Of a stretch of 64,000 bases of DNA, positions 23,571-36,879 are shown in pieces. This DNA comes from Macrotis lagotis. Its lineage: Eukaryota > Chordata > Mammalia > Peramelemorphia > Peramelidae. Every line of letters starts with the position of its first letter. The stretch's first letter is position 1. The translations under genes were made by a program, and so were the position numbers. Location: contig NC_133660.1 of NCBI RefSeq assembly GCF_037893015.1, positions 160,512,937 through 160,576,936 on the forward strand, in the 5' to 3' direction. The notes beneath the pieces were generated by a model. It did no database searches. It worked only from the letters and a program-made list of their open reading frames with translations, and had not been told where the DNA came from.

Positions 23571-26256
23571 TTGCTCAAGGGAATTACTGAATGTTACTGA
23601 GTTTTGGAATTTTATCACTTCTTCTTAGTCATTAATCAATCCACTTTTCTCATGGCCCATTTCCTACCAGTTCCCATACTCTGGCTTACCAAATGTTCAG
23701 TTTATCAATGTTGAATGTCTCTAACCACATTGAATCCAATACATCCTGTTAGTGTCCTTTCCCATTCAAAGAGGTAATGTAGCAACTATTGCCTATTACA
23801 AATCACTTGCTGAGTATATCTATGACTTTTTATCTGTTGTTTGGTATGAACTGGCGGGTAGGATTTCTGAAAATACACTTGACAATGTTGCAAAATTTTG
23901 GACTTATTCTCCCAACTCACATTTATACCAGCAAGTCAGGTAACCCTAGCATGGCCAACTACAAGTCCTCCTGAAAATTTTAAAAGTACCTCTGAGAAGA
24001 AGTAGGATTATCCATGCTATCACCTTGAAATGTCATTCCCAATATCAATCAAATAACATCAATTAATTTTACATAGGAAAGATATAGCAAAAAGAGAAAT
24101 ACAAACACATGAGCTCAAACAGAGTCCACACTCTCCTCTCTACCACCTCAGCCCCTGGGAATAACCTCAGATTTAAAGTGGATCCTGCAAACATTCACCC
24201 CAATAACAAATTTGCTTCCTGGTCCAGCAATAACCAATGGATGAGCCATTCCCTCTGTCACAGGACTTGTCTCAGTTACCAGACTGACCCCATTGCAAGA
24301 ACAGATTAGGCATCTCCCTCCTAAACTGATTCTATTCCCAAACTTGGTCAATAGACTCTGGTGACTCTTCCAATGCTTCTATACTCACAAAGCCTATCCA
24401 TTCCATCTTGATATTCATTCACCTAAGAATTGAAAAGACCAAACACAAAGAGGCATATAGAGACACAATATGTTCATAGTCATGTGTTGAGTCAAATTCA
24501 GAGAGGCTTTCTCTCATTCAGAGGCTTACAGTGCCTATTTCCTCACTTGCCACCAGGAAAGAGAATTTTTGCTTTTGTATGCATGCTCAGTTCTAGCTCA
24601 TCTGTATATGCCATAGCAAGCAGACAGGAAACATATCAATGCATACTCTGGAACAGGTAAGATCCCTTCATTACACATCAACATGTACTTCCAGAAGAAG
24701 GCTCACCAAACCCTCCACATGGGCTGGCAAGGACCACTCTGCTCTGAGGATTGAACCTCCATTACAAAGGAAAAATGGGGGGGGGGGGGGGAATTAGCCA
24801 TTTGAGGCTTGAAGTTTAATGAAGAAAAAGAATTATAATACACATTTTTCCTTCCCAAAGAAAAAAAAAGACAGAATTTGTAAAGACTATTTGAATTACT
24901 AACATGAAGCAACAAAAAGTCTAAAGATAATATTGATTCAAATGTAGCCAAAGATGATTGAAAGCCAAAACATGCTTAGATTCAAAACTCTTTTTTTCTT
25001 TGAAAGCAGATGGATAAAATTTAATACCAGTGATGGAGCTGAGGTCTCAGGCAGAGAAGAGAAGTTTAACTACAAGAAAGGAATAAGACAAAGACTAGGC
25101 AAAAGATAGATAGTTGCCAGGATGAGGAATTTGCAATCAGGAGCAGGCACTCCAAGAAAACGTTTGATTACAAATCCAATTGTGTTGATTTGCTTTGGTT
25201 AACTGTCCTTATTTGAGGGAGGGGAGGGAGAATTTCTATGGGAAACTCTATTAGTGGATAATGATAAAGATCAAAAGAAAAGAAAGAAAATGTATGAATA
25301 AAATATTTTAAAATATACAGAAAAAAGTGATAATGGAAACAAAAAAATGACAATTTTTTTGGAACTACCTTGTACAATTTAATTCCACTTTAAAAACAAA
25401 ACAAAATTTCTGTAACAGAAGCACACTAGTTCAAATTACAATCCCTTTTTTTCTTTCTTTTTTTGGTTTTTCATACATTTCAATATTTGTATTCTTTAAA
25501 TTTCTAATAAAAATTAAATGAGAAAAATAATTCTAGGTTGCCTGGCACTTGAATAATAAGACAAGGAAATGAGGAGTACACAAGGCAGGGTGACAGAGTC
25601 ATACTTCTCCTAGAAAGACTGGATGATTATATGACATCAGGATTTTCTGAAAGACCTCCTCTCTCCACAAAAAAACACCTCTACCAGCCAGCAGACGATC
25701 CCTAAAATTCTTTTCATCACCCAAGTCCCTTTCAGTTCTACAGTTTTTCCATGACTGTTTCTTCCTAACCATAAAAAAGGTTTCTTTGCTTGGTTGCTCT
25801 CTATGCTTACATTTCCCCCCTTATTTTGAAGGAAAACTGCTTCAGGCTTATCCCCCACCTTTTTAATCAATAACTTAACTGTGTGTAACCTAAAATAAAA
25901 TTTGCATCAGGCTATTTCCATGGCAACCATCACAAACAGAATCAAATACCTCTGCTCTCTAAAATATCTTCTGTTTTCTTTAAAAGAGGCTATATATCTC
26001 CTCTTTCTGAGTACAAATACTTGCTTAGCAGAGCGTAACTTTTAGAAACACATTTAAACATAACATAATTGGGTATTCAAAGAGCTATCTAAATACAGTA
26101 GTCTCATTACAAGGCTTTCCCCACGTTGCTCAAATCACACCACATGAAAGAATTAGCTATTCTACCTCTGCTTAAAGCCAAAGTTTATCTAGAATTAGGC
26201 ACAGAGCTGGGCTTTTGGGCCAGAAGGGATTTTAGAGTTCATGAAATTCTACCCAC
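23571..26256. other. Unassigned intergenic DNA
   Basis: Moderate-complexity DNA with several small chance open frames. The stretch 24080-24660 is GC-richer and could be an old LTR, but I find no ends. Confidence 0.45.
24777..24791. repeat. Run of 15 G
   Basis: Uninterrupted guanine homopolymer on the + strand; length is likely polymorphic or uncertain. Confidence 0.95.
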
Positions 26257-26265
26257 TTTTTTTTT

Positions 26266-26516
26266 GTCTAAGTCTCCCTATTTCATCAAGGCTGGAGTTC
26301 AATGGCTACTCAAGGTCCCACCCTACTCCCAGTATGGGAGCCTCAACCTACTCTATTTCCAACTTAAGCTGATTTCCTTCTCTTTACTCAACCTAATAGG
26401 TCTCCAATCTAGGGGCTCACCATATTGGTATCCAACTTAGGACAGTACCTGGTAGGCTTAGCTAACTGCAGTGCCTGAAGTACATGAGATTATAGGTTTA
26501 TATCACTATAGCTGAC
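26266..26516 (-). pseudogene. Processed 7SL (SRP) RNA pseudogene
   Basis: On the minus strand this follows the 7SL RNA along most of its length. The Alu-domain portions match at both ends (AAGGCTGGAGTTCAATGGCTA against the 3' end; AGTACATGAGATTATAGG against the 5' part). The S-domain signature CTCACCATATTGGTATCCAACTT lies between (written here on + strand and trimmed: CACCATATTGGTATCCAAC). A poly-T at 26257-26265 (a poly-A tail on the minus strand) and a short CTACCCA on both sides indicate retrotransposition. It is heavily mutated, so functional SRP RNA is unlikely. Marsupials lack Alu/B1 families, so this is an independent retrocopy of the parent RNA. Confidence 0.85.
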
Positions 26517-27315
26517 CCTACCCATTCAATTTACAGGTGTGACTGAATCCACCATTAACTTGAAAGAGGCTATGTATCCATTCACTTCAAGAATCTTTTC
26601 TGGAACTTTTCTCAGTTCCTCAGTTTGATCATAATAAGCACAGACTCTACCTAGAGTACTTTTAAAGTGAAGTCACAAGTTTGATCACCACATGGAAAGG
26701 TCAGTAAAATCACTTCCCAGTGCAATATAGTAAAAAACTAGTTTCATTTCACACCACTAATTATATACCTAGAAAGTCAATTGAATAATCTTTAAGATAC
26801 TATGGAAGACAACAGGTTAAACAAGACTATATACCAATGCTCCAATGGACCAGTGAATTTAATGATGAGATGGTAACTTATTCATGGCTGTACATCCTTC
26901 TGTGATACTCTTATCTGTGATCAAAAATAAGTGCACCACAGAGGGTCTACCTAATATTCTGACAAAGATACCAAAGAAACATGTTCATCAATTAGTCCTT
27001 GTTCTTTCCATCTAACTGACCCATCTTTTTAAACAAAATGCTTATTTTCTAAAATATTTCACCTAACTCTCATCCTTCACATACCTCTCCTCTACCTCTG
27101 CTGAACCTCAACTTAAATTCTTTGTATCTGTGACAAATAACCACAGCACTATGCATAGTTTAAAAAAATACACTTTTCTCTCAAGGAAAAGTGGGGTGGA
27201 ATGTCATTAAAATAATTTGACATTTCCTAAAGACAATTGAGCCCATTCATCTCCTTCTATTCAATTCTGGAGCCAATTCATTATCCATAGTAATGTTTGT
27301 TAGATGTAGGCATAT

Positions 27316-27355
<40 letters not shown>

Positions 27356-27825
27356 TATACACACATTCATATATACATACACACTAATGGGTGAATTGTA
27401 CATGTTGTCCATCTAATTGCAATTCTGAACAAGTAACATTCTTTACTCATATTTTTTTGTACGTGTTTAGCTGGTCAAATATTTTTGAGGAATTATGAAT
27501 TTCATTTAGAAGACTAGACAATATTTCAACATTTGATATAATCAATACAAACCTATTCACAAACAAGAATATCTAGTGAACGTCACCATTCATAAGAATT
27601 CCCTCTCTGACTTGTATTATTCACTGGATTTCATTCATGACAGTGACCAAAACCTTGGGCAAATTATACAACTCTCTGTTTTATGCCTGACTTGATATGG
27701 GTCTACAAGCAAGGTTATTTCTTGTTATATTTTTCAAAGAATCTTTTATACTCTGGATATGTGAAAGGAAGCTATCAATATCCAGAATGAGCTGACTCAA
27801 ATAATATTGTTTACCCATCATAAAT
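26517..27825. other. Unassigned AT-rich DNA
   Basis: Only the AT microsatellite stands out. Confidence 0.5.
27318..27362. repeat. (AT)n microsatellite
   Basis: About 20 alternating AT units followed by ATAC variants. Confidence 0.95.
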
Positions 27826-27955
27826 CTTCAAGCAGAGACAAGATGAATGGCCATTATTGAGGTATGTTGTAATAAGAATACTTTGAAGGGTATTGGTTGA
27901 ACTGGATGGTATTTGAAGCTTCTTTCAATTCTAAAATTAGGTAATTTGGGAAATA
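27826..27955 (+). mobile_element. CR1/L3-type LINE tail fragment
   Basis: CTTCAAGCAGAGACAAGATG, AATGGCCATTATTGAGG, GGTTGAACTGGATGGTATTT and CTTCTTTCAATTCTAAAATT match the tail order. The minus-strand open frame overlapping it is therefore not a gene. Confidence 0.65.
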
Positions 27956-30509
27956 CATTTTTTGTAAGGAAGTCATTAATATGACATTTTGCCTTAAAAT
28001 CTAATTTTTCAAACAATAAACAGAGTGGATTTTTGGATTTTCTACATCTTTCAATCAGTTTCTGATGGTAAAGATATAGTCCATTATGGAATATCATCTT
28101 TAAAAGCCTTTCTGCTCCCTTCTTTTTAAGCATTTTTTTCAAATAATGAAAATGCACCATTAAAAAGAAAAAGAAAACCTTTGTAACAAATGTAAAGTCT
28201 TACATTGATCACATTCAAAAAGAAGTCTTATTCCACATACTGAATCAATCACCTCTCACCTAAATAACTATATACAGGACTGTAATGTTAACATCCAAAT
28301 ATGATAATTTTTCTGTTTTTAATGGTAAATATAATCTATTGTAATAAGTTTTGTAACTCTTTTCCATTTTGCACCTGGTTTCATCCTTAAACACCCTTGA
28401 GATGACTTTGCTTAATTGGGTCTCTTGCCAACTTGTTTTGAAATCTTACAAGGCAATACTGGTCATAATATTCTATCTCCTCTGTAAAATTTTACAAATG
28501 AGTTTATAGCCTAAAATGGTGTTGCTTGGTCAATGATTCAACTAATCTACTGATTCTTGTTTTCAGAATCTTTTGGTTTTCTTGTTATGGCAAGTGATCT
28601 ACATTGGTGAAACTTTTGAATTAAATTTTCATAATCAATGTCAATATTTTTCCCTCACCCATTTTGGTATTAATAAATTGGCTAACAAGGTCAGGTTGCA
28701 GTTTCAATTGTACAATATAGTTTTATTATTTTTATTCTTTCCTCTAGCTTTGTGCTGATTTGACCTCTTCTCTAGTAAGTCAATTATCTGACTAATCACA
28801 AAGAACTGATTCAAAAATGATCCCCATATTAGTAATGAGTCATTTAATATCTGTTTAAATATAATCAAATTCATTTTTGATGCCATTCCATGTTCATCAT
28901 GTCCAGAGTCTCCTCATGCTTTTCTGAAAGTATTTGTAATGTATAGGCATGTACTTCTGGATAATCAGCAAGTGGTGGGAATCCAACACTTGTTAGTTAT
29001 TCCTGAACCATATTTTCTTTTTTTTAACCATTCTCACATCTGCTCATGTTTTCACTGAAGTTAATAAGTATCAGTATTTATTTATACATCAACCATGTTG
29101 TTTTATTCTAGAGAATCTTGCTAAGTTTTTCTTGGAATTTCTTTTTTTCTCTCCATTTGCAACAGACATTGTCTCTTATAGTGTAATTATTTTCATCTTA
29201 CATAGGGGGATGTTTGGTTTTTTCCCAAATATTTATGCACACCACATTATAAGATGATTAAATGTCCCATGAAATGATGTTTTTGTTGTCTTTATCAGTA
29301 CAATAAACCAATTCTACCAATTCTTTTATTTGCCTCTCTAATCTATGAGCCATTCTTCTTTTGGTCTGCAACTTCCTTTGTACTTTGGTTTTATTTCTTG
29401 TACAAATACCCAGATTAATAAAACTCCATTCCTTCTAGAATATGCCCATGTGTAGGTCACTAGATACCTATACCACATTTAAACTACCAATGTTAAGCTA
29501 ATGTTTCTAGGCTCTTAAAAACATATAATTCCTTTTTTGTCCTCTACCCATTTTTTCTTCCACTCTACTATTTTTGCTGAAATGCAAGGATTCCAAACAG
29601 AACGGGAAGCCATTTTGCATTTTTTTCCATCATTTTATATTTCAAAACCAGGGAATTCATCACCAAGTGGTCACCTACTAGTGATGAGTCTAACTGTGCT
29701 TTGCCTATTCAGTCCTCAGAAAGCAGACATGGTATGTTATGGAAATCGATGGGAGATACAGAATTGAACCATATGTCACCATAAATGGCACTTGCATTTG
29801 TGCTCTGTGAAACACGCAAATGAGATTTTGATGTGAAGAGTATCTGAAAAAACAAAATCAATGAGACTTCGTTTGTGCTGTGATGATGCATGATCTAGAA
29901 ACTGAATACAATCCAGAATACAACCCCATGTCAAGGAGGCTCCAAAACACCCCACCGACAAGAGTAGTTTGTAGTGATTTCCAGCTGATGCCGATTCGGT
30001 TTGCTAGCCCAGAGGTGAAAGTGTCAATATTCTATTACTATTCCCTGAAACAACCTCCTTCATAGAAATAATGAGATTCCTTTCACCTATTTCAGCCCAT
30101 TATGTGATTAGAACAAACATTTTTTAAAAGGAATTTTGGTTGAATTCTTTCTAACTTTCAACTCAAGGGTTAAGACTATAGCTAGAGGAATGATTCTATC
30201 AGTTCCAAATATTTCTGTCCTCAGGGCATTGACATCATAACCACTAAATTCTGACAACTAGTTAATGGCCTACTTCAAACAACCCACTCCTAGATAATGA
30301 CAGTGTCCTCTGCTCTGTCTACATAAATAAACAGCAGCGAACATATCAATGACTTGATTAAATGTGCTTGCTTTTGTTCTTTTGTTCCTCAGGGAAATTG
30401 TCAATTTGGGGGGACCACTTTTTAGCACCTCAAAATCAATTTTATAGGTGATGGATCCTTAATAAGGATTTAAAACCTAATCATAGAGTAATAAAATGTT
30501 AGAAAGGGC
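27956..30509. other. Unassigned AT-rich DNA, probably old repeats
   Basis: T-rich on the + strand with scattered open frames on the minus strand. It may be a decayed LINE, but no reverse-transcriptase or endonuclease motif is clear. Confidence 0.4.
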
Positions 30510-30700
30510 CTTGAACATTAAGATACAGCAGAAAGCATATTGGCTCTGAGGGTGTACAACCTAGGTTTAAATCCTATCTGTTACCTCCTTCTAATGTTTT
30601 CTACTGCCTATGTGACCTTATTCAAGTCACTTTTTCTCTTAGACTTCAGATTTCTCATCCATAAAAGGAAGGAGTTGAGCTACATAACCTCTTCCAAACA
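30510..30700 (+). mobile_element. MIR-type SINE
   Basis: CCTAGGTTTAAATCCTATCT, CTATGTGACCTTATTCAAGT, TTTCTCATCCATAAAAGGAA. Confidence 0.75.
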
Positions 30701-30754
30701 CCACATTTAACATTTTTTTGGGGGGGTTGTGTTTTTTTTTATTTTTTTTCACAT

Positions 30755-30890
30755 TTAACATTTAAGGAAACTGAGTCTCATAGAAGTTTTGACTTAGCTA
30801 GGGTCACACATTGAATTAATCACAGAATTAGATCTAAAATCTATCTCCTGAATCCCATTACAGAGCTTTTCTCAATTATACCACATTGTC
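30755..30890 (-). mobile_element. MIR-type SINE
   Basis: TAAGGAAACTGAGTCTCATA, CTAGGGTCACACATTGAATT, CAGAGCTTTTCTCAATTATA. Confidence 0.65.
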
Positions 30891-31624
30891 TTTCTGTACT
30901 TATTTTTAAATAATATCCAAGGATAAATTATTAAAATAAAGTTTATTACTAGACAGGAACTGCTTTCCTGATATTTAAGCTGCAACATTAATGGTACCCC
31001 TACAGAAGTTTGAGCCCAATATCTCCCTTCCCATGAATGATAATGTACTATCCTCCTTTCAAGTTATCAGGAATAGGAACAGCATATTCCCTGCAGAATG
31101 CTTCCTCTTTTTCCCTTTCCTCCTTTTCCCCTTCTCCCTCAATACTCTCACTTACCCTAGAGACCCTCATGTAAATGGAAACTCAGAGACTTTCAACTCT
31201 GATGTTTCAGCTAAATATGTTAGAACAAAGTAATCCTTTGCTCAGTCTCTGAGATGAAGCAATGGAAATGCTGAGCATTCAAGGAACAAAGGATTGTCTG
31301 AGACTGCCTGATAACAGGAATGAATAATAGCTTTCTCCCTGAAAATACATATTGATTGTTGGCTGTGAATTTTGCGATGGATAACTCTGAAGTTGCCATC
31401 CTTCACATGCACATGAACCGAAGTTGCTGCTGTCTGTTCTTCTCAGAATGATTTGTAGCAAGAGACATGGTAAGGCAGGAGGAATGTGTATATTCAGGTC
31501 AGGTTAGATGCTCTCTAATTTTTACTGATTTTAATTCTTGGATTATTTATTTTTCATCTGTTATTTCCAACCTTTCAACATTCCCAGGGAAAAGTGAATA
31601 TCTGTATTGTCTAAGGTCAGGAAA

Positions 31625-31866
31625 GAAAAGCTAGGGAGCAAAGTGGATAGAGCTCTGGTCTTGGAATCAGAAAGACTCATCTTTCTGAGTTCAAATTTGG
31701 CCTCAAACACTTACTAGTTATGAAATCCTAGACAAGTCATTTAACCCTGTTTGCCTCAATATCTTTAAAATGGGCTGAAGCAGAAAATACCAAGATACTC
31801 CAATATCTTTGCCAAAACAACCTCAAATGGGGTCACATAGAGTCAGATACAACCAAACAATAAAAA
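31625..31866 (+). mobile_element. MAR1-type CORE-SINE
   Basis: A plus-strand copy from AAGCTAGGGAGCAAAGTGG through AAATGGGCTGAAGCAGAAAA to GGGGTCACATAGAGTCAGA and ACAACCAAACAATA. Confidence 0.85.
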
Positions 31867-31889
31867 TCAAACCCTTCCACACATATCAT

Positions 31890-31955
31890 ATACCTCCATG
31901 TCTTTCTTCTCCAGGCTAAACATCTCCTTCAAGTCATCCTCACTACTATTGGAAT
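31890..31955 (-). mobile_element. CR1/L3 fragment
   Basis: TTTCTTCTCCAGGCTAAACA followed by TCTCCTTCAAGTC is the reverse complement of the family's GTTTAGCCTGGAGAAG segment. Confidence 0.6.
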
Positions 31956-32327
31956 CTTTTCAGAATCAACTGAATGTGAAGTCATATTAACAAATAGAGC
32001 AAAGATCAAAATTAATACCATTAGGAAGAAAGGACAAAAGTAAAAAAGAAAACACAACAGAAAATTTCAATCATTTCAACCTAACCTATTAAAGCAAGTC
32101 CTTAATACTGAAAAATGAGAAATAGGAAAAAAAGAAAAAAATATTGTCGATACCAGAGAGGCTCCTTAGAGGAAAAGAGAGGGGAGCAGTACCTTCATGT
32201 ACTGGAGATCTACCTCATGGTAGTTCTTCAATATCAAATATATGATCTCTAAGAATCCAAAATTGCCAGTGATTTAAAAGGTAATGTAAAGATACATGAT
32301 AAGTACTGGTAGGCTATAATATCTTTT

Positions 32328-32476
32328 TTTTTTTAGATTTTCTAAGGCAATGGGGTTAAGTGGCTTGCCCAAGGCCACATAGCTAGGTAATTATTAAGTG
32401 TCTGAGGCCAGATTTGAACTCAGGTGCTCCTGACTCCAAGGCCAGTACTCTATCCACTGTGCCACCTAGCCGCCCC
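32328..32476 (-). mobile_element. Young SINE (WSINE1-like) with TSD
   Basis: A minus-strand copy flanked by TATAATATCTTTT at 32315-32327 and 32477-32489. Confidence 0.92.
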
Positions 32477-32504
32477 TATAATATCTTTTCAATGATCTTT
32501 ACAG

Positions 32505-32680
32505 AAGAAATGAACCTGCACAGTGGAGAAATCACTAGATTTGGTATCTGAGGACCTGAATTTGAATCCCAGTTTTGCCATTTGTCAACCTGGGCAAACA
32601 CCTTAGGGTCTGTCTCTTCATCTGTAAAATGAGGGTGTTGGAGATGATTTCTAAGATCTTTTCTGACTAAATCCATGATA
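32505..32680 (+). mobile_element. MIR-type SINE
   Basis: CCTGAATTTGAATCCCAGTT, TCTCTTCATCTGTAAAATGA, TTTCTAAGATCTTTTCTGAC. It lies just after the SINE at 32328. Confidence 0.75.
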
Positions 32681-32844
32681 CAATCTGTAAATAAGTGGAC
32701 AGTGGCAAGGAGATGGGTTAGGCAGTGATATGATCAAAAAGAAAAGAATAAGGCTGTCCAAAGTAGGGGGCAGAAAGTCAGCATCTTATACTAAAGAGAG
32801 CTAACCTCAAAGCCAGGAATATTTCATTTCTATTTCCATTTCCA

Positions 32845-33005
32845 ATCCATATTACCTGAGTGACTTATGCAAGTCACTCAATCACTCAGGATTCTAGGAA
32901 ATTCACTCAAATCATAAATTGAAGAGATGATATCCACCTGCATCCAAGAGACAGTTTCTTCATCCAAAAATTCTCTATACCAATGAAATCATAGCTTCAA
33001 TCCAA
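32845..33005 (+). mobile_element. THER/MIR-like SINE
   Basis: CTTATGCAAGTCACTCAATC, AAATTCACTCAAATCATAAA and TTCTCTATACCAATGAAATC; same family as 5665 and 53265. Confidence 0.65.
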
Positions 33006-33804
33006 AACGGAAGAAATGGATGCTCTTAAAATAACTTTAAATTTTAAAAATAGCTGCCTACAGTTCCCCAGGAGTGGTTTTGAAGCTTACTACCCTTCTT
33101 CAAATAGAGAGATGATGGATTTGGGATGCAGATATTTTTTGGACATGACCAATGAGTGAATTTATTTTTCTTGACTGCATATTTGTTACAAAGACTTTGC
33201 TTTTATTTTTTTCCCAACTCAAGGTGGATGAGAAGGGAGGCAGAGAAAATAACTTTATAATTAAAAGATAAAATTTAATTTTTAAAAATGAGTTGTCCCT
33301 ATGTTGCCATAAGTCTAAGATAGTTATGTGTGCAATCTTATTTTAATAAATGTATTTTTCATTGTTTCTTATCAACAAAGAATTTAATTTCTAAACCTAC
33401 AAACACAGAAGTAGACTATAATTTTGTTGACTAAAAGACAGAAGATCAAAGGAGTTGACTGCCTAAAATAACATCCAGCAAAGTTTATAAAGGCAAGACA
33501 TGCCAGAAGTCAAGTTCCCTTAAGTTCCAAAAACAAAAGACTTAAGCATCCACAGCAAAGGTCCCTCTAGTTTCATTTTTGTGCAGACGACTTTGAACAA
33601 GATTCTGTACTAATTGTTCTCATTGTTATTATTAATTATCCTCACAGAGGAACCTGATATCAAAGGGACTGCCCTTCTTAATTACCGTTGGAAGGTAAAG
33701 TGGAATGGGAAGAACAACTAGCCCATTCAGACTGACGATTTTTAGCCAGAATGTGGCACCAACCTGAGTAAGTGCCTAAGGAGCAAAAAAGAGATTACCA
33801 TTAA

Positions 33805-34043
33805 TTTTTTTATTTGTTTATTTATCATCTTTTACTTAATTTATGAAATTAAACAAACATTTTCATAGCAAAGTACAATAAAAGAGATGATTGTACATGA
33901 AACTGAAAATCTGCTACACACAATTTGTTATTCCTTTTAAATATACAACAAAATCATGTAAATTTTTTCTTTTGTTCTTCCTTCCCCAACTCATCCTAAA
34001 GATGACTATACATACACAAATACATATTTATACATAAACATAC

Positions 34044-34083
<40 letters not shown>

Positions 34084-34555
34084 CCATGTAAATACATACA
34101 TCAACAACCTATGTGATAAGTAGGCGCTGCTCCACTGCTGGTCAGTTGAGCAACATTAGTACTTCTCTCCTAAGTCAAAATAACTTATTTGCTCAGTGAT
34201 TCTTAAAACAATGTTGCTATTACTACATACAATTTTCTCTTGGTGCTTCTCATTTTGCTCTTCATTATTTCATGCAAGTCTTTCCATGTTTTTCTAAAAT
34301 CATTGAACTCATTATGTCTTAGAGTACAGTAATATACAATTGCAATCAATTCCCACAACTTGCTCAGTCAGTCACTTTCCAATTGATAAGCATCCCTGAA
34401 ATTTCCAGTTCTTTGACATCACAAAGAAAATTGCTATAAACATTTCAGAACATATAGGTTCTTTTACTTTTTCCCTAATTTTACTTTTACTTCTAACTTT
34501 TTCCCTAATTATTTTCAGAAATAGACCAAGTAATGGTATTGCTAGATCAGTACCT
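33805..34555 (-). mobile_element. L1-type 3' end
   Basis: Minus strand: TAGCAAAGTACAATAAAAGA, TTCCTTTTAAATATACAACA, CATTATTTCATGCAAGTCTT, CAACTTGCTCAGTCAGTCAC. It closely parallels 54965-55585 and contains an AT microsatellite at 34050-34081. Confidence 0.8.
34050..34081. repeat. (AT)n microsatellite within an L1 tail
   Basis: Uninterrupted alternating AT inside the L1-type element at 33805-34555. Confidence 0.95.
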
Positions 34556-34624
34556 GAGTTTGTGCCTGAGTACCTGAGGTTGTGCCTAGAGTAGAGGTTC
34601 CCAAATCCTTTTGCCTATAAGATC

Positions 34625-34760
34625 ATTCCCAAAAGAATCAGTCATTCAGTCAGTCAGTCAGTCAACTATCTGCTAAGAGGCACTGGTGTATAGTGTTCAA
34701 AGCACTGGTGTATAGTGCTCAAGACTGGGACTGATCATGTCCCAAGGATAGAACTGTTAT
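34625..34760 (-). mobile_element. L2-type tail with CAGT microsatellite and 22-bp duplication
   Basis: The (CAGT)n stretch at about 34640-34663 and CTATCTGCTAAGAGGCACTG read as an L2 tail. GCACTGGTGTATAGTG occurs twice about 22 bp apart. Confidence 0.5.
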
Positions 34761-34984
34761 CATCAGAGGAAGTCCATTTTTACACAGTCAAAGTAAACAG
34801 GCTAAGTCTTCTCTGGTAAGAAAAGAATGAAATAATACATCTGAACAGCTTAGAGCTTTGCAGGAGGACATTAGAAAAATTCAAGGTATTTTATTGCTAT
34901 TCAAAGCATAAATTTATCTTTCCTCAAGATCAGAAGAAAGCAGAAAGTGAGGGAGGAAAGAGAGGAGGAAAAGGGGAAAAAATC

Positions 34985-34987
<3 letters not shown>

Positions 34988-35041
<54 letters not shown>
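34988..35041. repeat. (GA)n microsatellite
   Basis: About 27 uninterrupted GA units in a purine-rich stretch that starts near 34925. Confidence 0.97.
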
Positions 35042-35043
<2 letters not shown>

Positions 35044-35384
35044 CCTGATAGAGAAAAAACTAGTCATCCTAATGTATTCAAGGAATTAAACCTGGAGTGG
35101 GGGAGTGAGTGAGGGAGGTCATTTTCAGACATTTAGGTAACAATTTACTTTGTTCAAAGACCAATCAGAACATAACAGTGGCTGAAATGGCATCCTTTAC
35201 CTTTGAAGGTCACCTTTCTTGAATGCCAGACTGAGCAAATGAATGAATAAATGAACTGATTAATAGCCATCAGTGATCCTTGTGCATTCTGCCTGGACAT
35301 GCATGAAGGAGGGATGGTCTTCTTTTACCATCCTCCAGCATTTCCTTCTTCATTACAACTCATATCTAGGCAAAAGGTGAAAGG

Positions 35385-35565
35385 CAGTGTGAGGTAATGG
35401 AATAAGGGGCAGAACTTTGAGTCCGGAAGACTGGGTTCAAATCCTCTCTCTGACACTAGTCACCTTCCCCTATGCAAATCATTTGATCTTCTTGGCCCTC
35501 CTGTTTCCTCATCTTAAAAATGATCCCTAAGGTTCCCTCCCCACTCTAAATCTGTAATCCAACCC
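35385..35565 (+). mobile_element. MIR-type SINE
   Basis: CTGGGTTCAAATCCTCTCTC, ATGCAAATCATTTGATCTTC, GTTTCCTCATCTTAAAAATG, CCCTAAGGTTCCCTCCCCAC. Confidence 0.75.
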
Positions 35566-36462
35566 TTCTAGGAACCATTCACTCCTTTACCCCTAAAATC
35601 TCTGCATATATTTTTTGGGCATAAATGGCATGAATATGTGTATTATCAAGCCCCTAGATAGGAGCAAAGAGAAGTCAATTACCAACCCTCTGCAAAAAAA
35701 AAGGTATGGTTCAATTTGTCCCATGGGGGAGGCATCCCCTATGGATTAGACAAGAACGGTAAGATTTGACACTCTCTGCAGCTGCCCCTAAAGCTCATCC
35801 AATAATACACCCCAATGAGTATAACAAGTGTGGAGATAATTACTGCTTCCTAAATCTCACATGGTCTCTAAGCTATTTGTTTTAGTGTTAGGAAAAGTCC
35901 AGAATGTTTTTAGATCCCAGGTGTTAATGAAAATCTCTACCTATTGCAAATATACCACAAAAGTATTAGAGAAAAGGAAGTAACTGACCAGAATTGCTTT
36001 TTCTCTTTTGATTTGTTTTGCCCTGCAGTGGCCAGCTTTTTGCTTGCTTTGAAACAGTCAGTAGATTTCCATTCTTGAAACAGGAATATTTTCCTCCAAC
36101 AATGTGATATGTAGGCAATACTCTGTATACAAATGCTTTCAGTTTTTGCTTATACTAATGCTAATACATGAGATATAACCAAAAATTCCAAAAGAATACA
36201 TCTTGACTTTAGAAGGGTCAGATACTGGATCTTAAACTGCTGGGCACAGGTTATAAAAAGATCTTGATAAGTTAGACCAATGGGTTTCAAACTTTTTGGT
36301 CTCAAGAATCCTTTAAATTCTAAAAATTATTTAGCACCCCACAAAGTACTTTTGTTTATTTGGATTGTGTTTATTTATATTTATTATATTAGAAATTAAA
36401 ACATCTTACTACTAATATATGATTTTATTATTATCTATGTTAAATATTATAACTACTACTGG
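35566..36462. other. Unassigned intergenic DNA
   Basis: No recognised element. Confidence 0.5.
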
Positions 36463-36700
36463 CAGCTAAGTGGCTCAATGGATAAAGTTCTGACCCTAGA
36501 GTCAAAAAGATCTAAGTTCAAATTCAGACTCAGACACCATCTGTATCTGAGTCATTTAACTTCTCTCTGCCTCAATTTTCTCAACTCTAAAGGAAAATAA
36601 AAGTGCCTACCTTCCAGAATCATTGTAATGATTAAATGAGATATTTTTAAGTTATTTATACCAGTGCCTTCACTGATAAATATTATGTAGGCATATGATA
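36463..36700 (+). mobile_element. SINE head with MIR-like 3' half
   Basis: GGCAGCTAAGTGGCTCAATG is a SINE head. The 3' half (GTGCCTACCTTCCAGAATCA, GATTAAATGAGATA, ACCAGTGCC) is of the MIR/MAR CORE type. Confidence 0.75.
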
Positions 36701-36879
36701 AACCACTGTTTCCTTCCTTCCTTATAAAAAAATTTTGACCTCATGAATCTCCTGAAAAAATTTATGAGCCCCCAGGGATTCATGGATCACACTTTAAGAA
36801 CTACTACACTAAGCCAAAGGTCAAATCTAATAAGATATAATTTAGCAGGGATAAAAATAAGGACCTTCTTTTGAGTTTA

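Noticed and set aside
26126..26440. 104-codon open frame
   Set aside because: Runs through the 7SL pseudogene on the opposite strand.
27828..28160. 110-codon minus-strand open frame
   Set aside because: It overlaps a CR1/L3 tail on the other strand and shows no domain; K/L/F-rich composition is that of AT-rich DNA.
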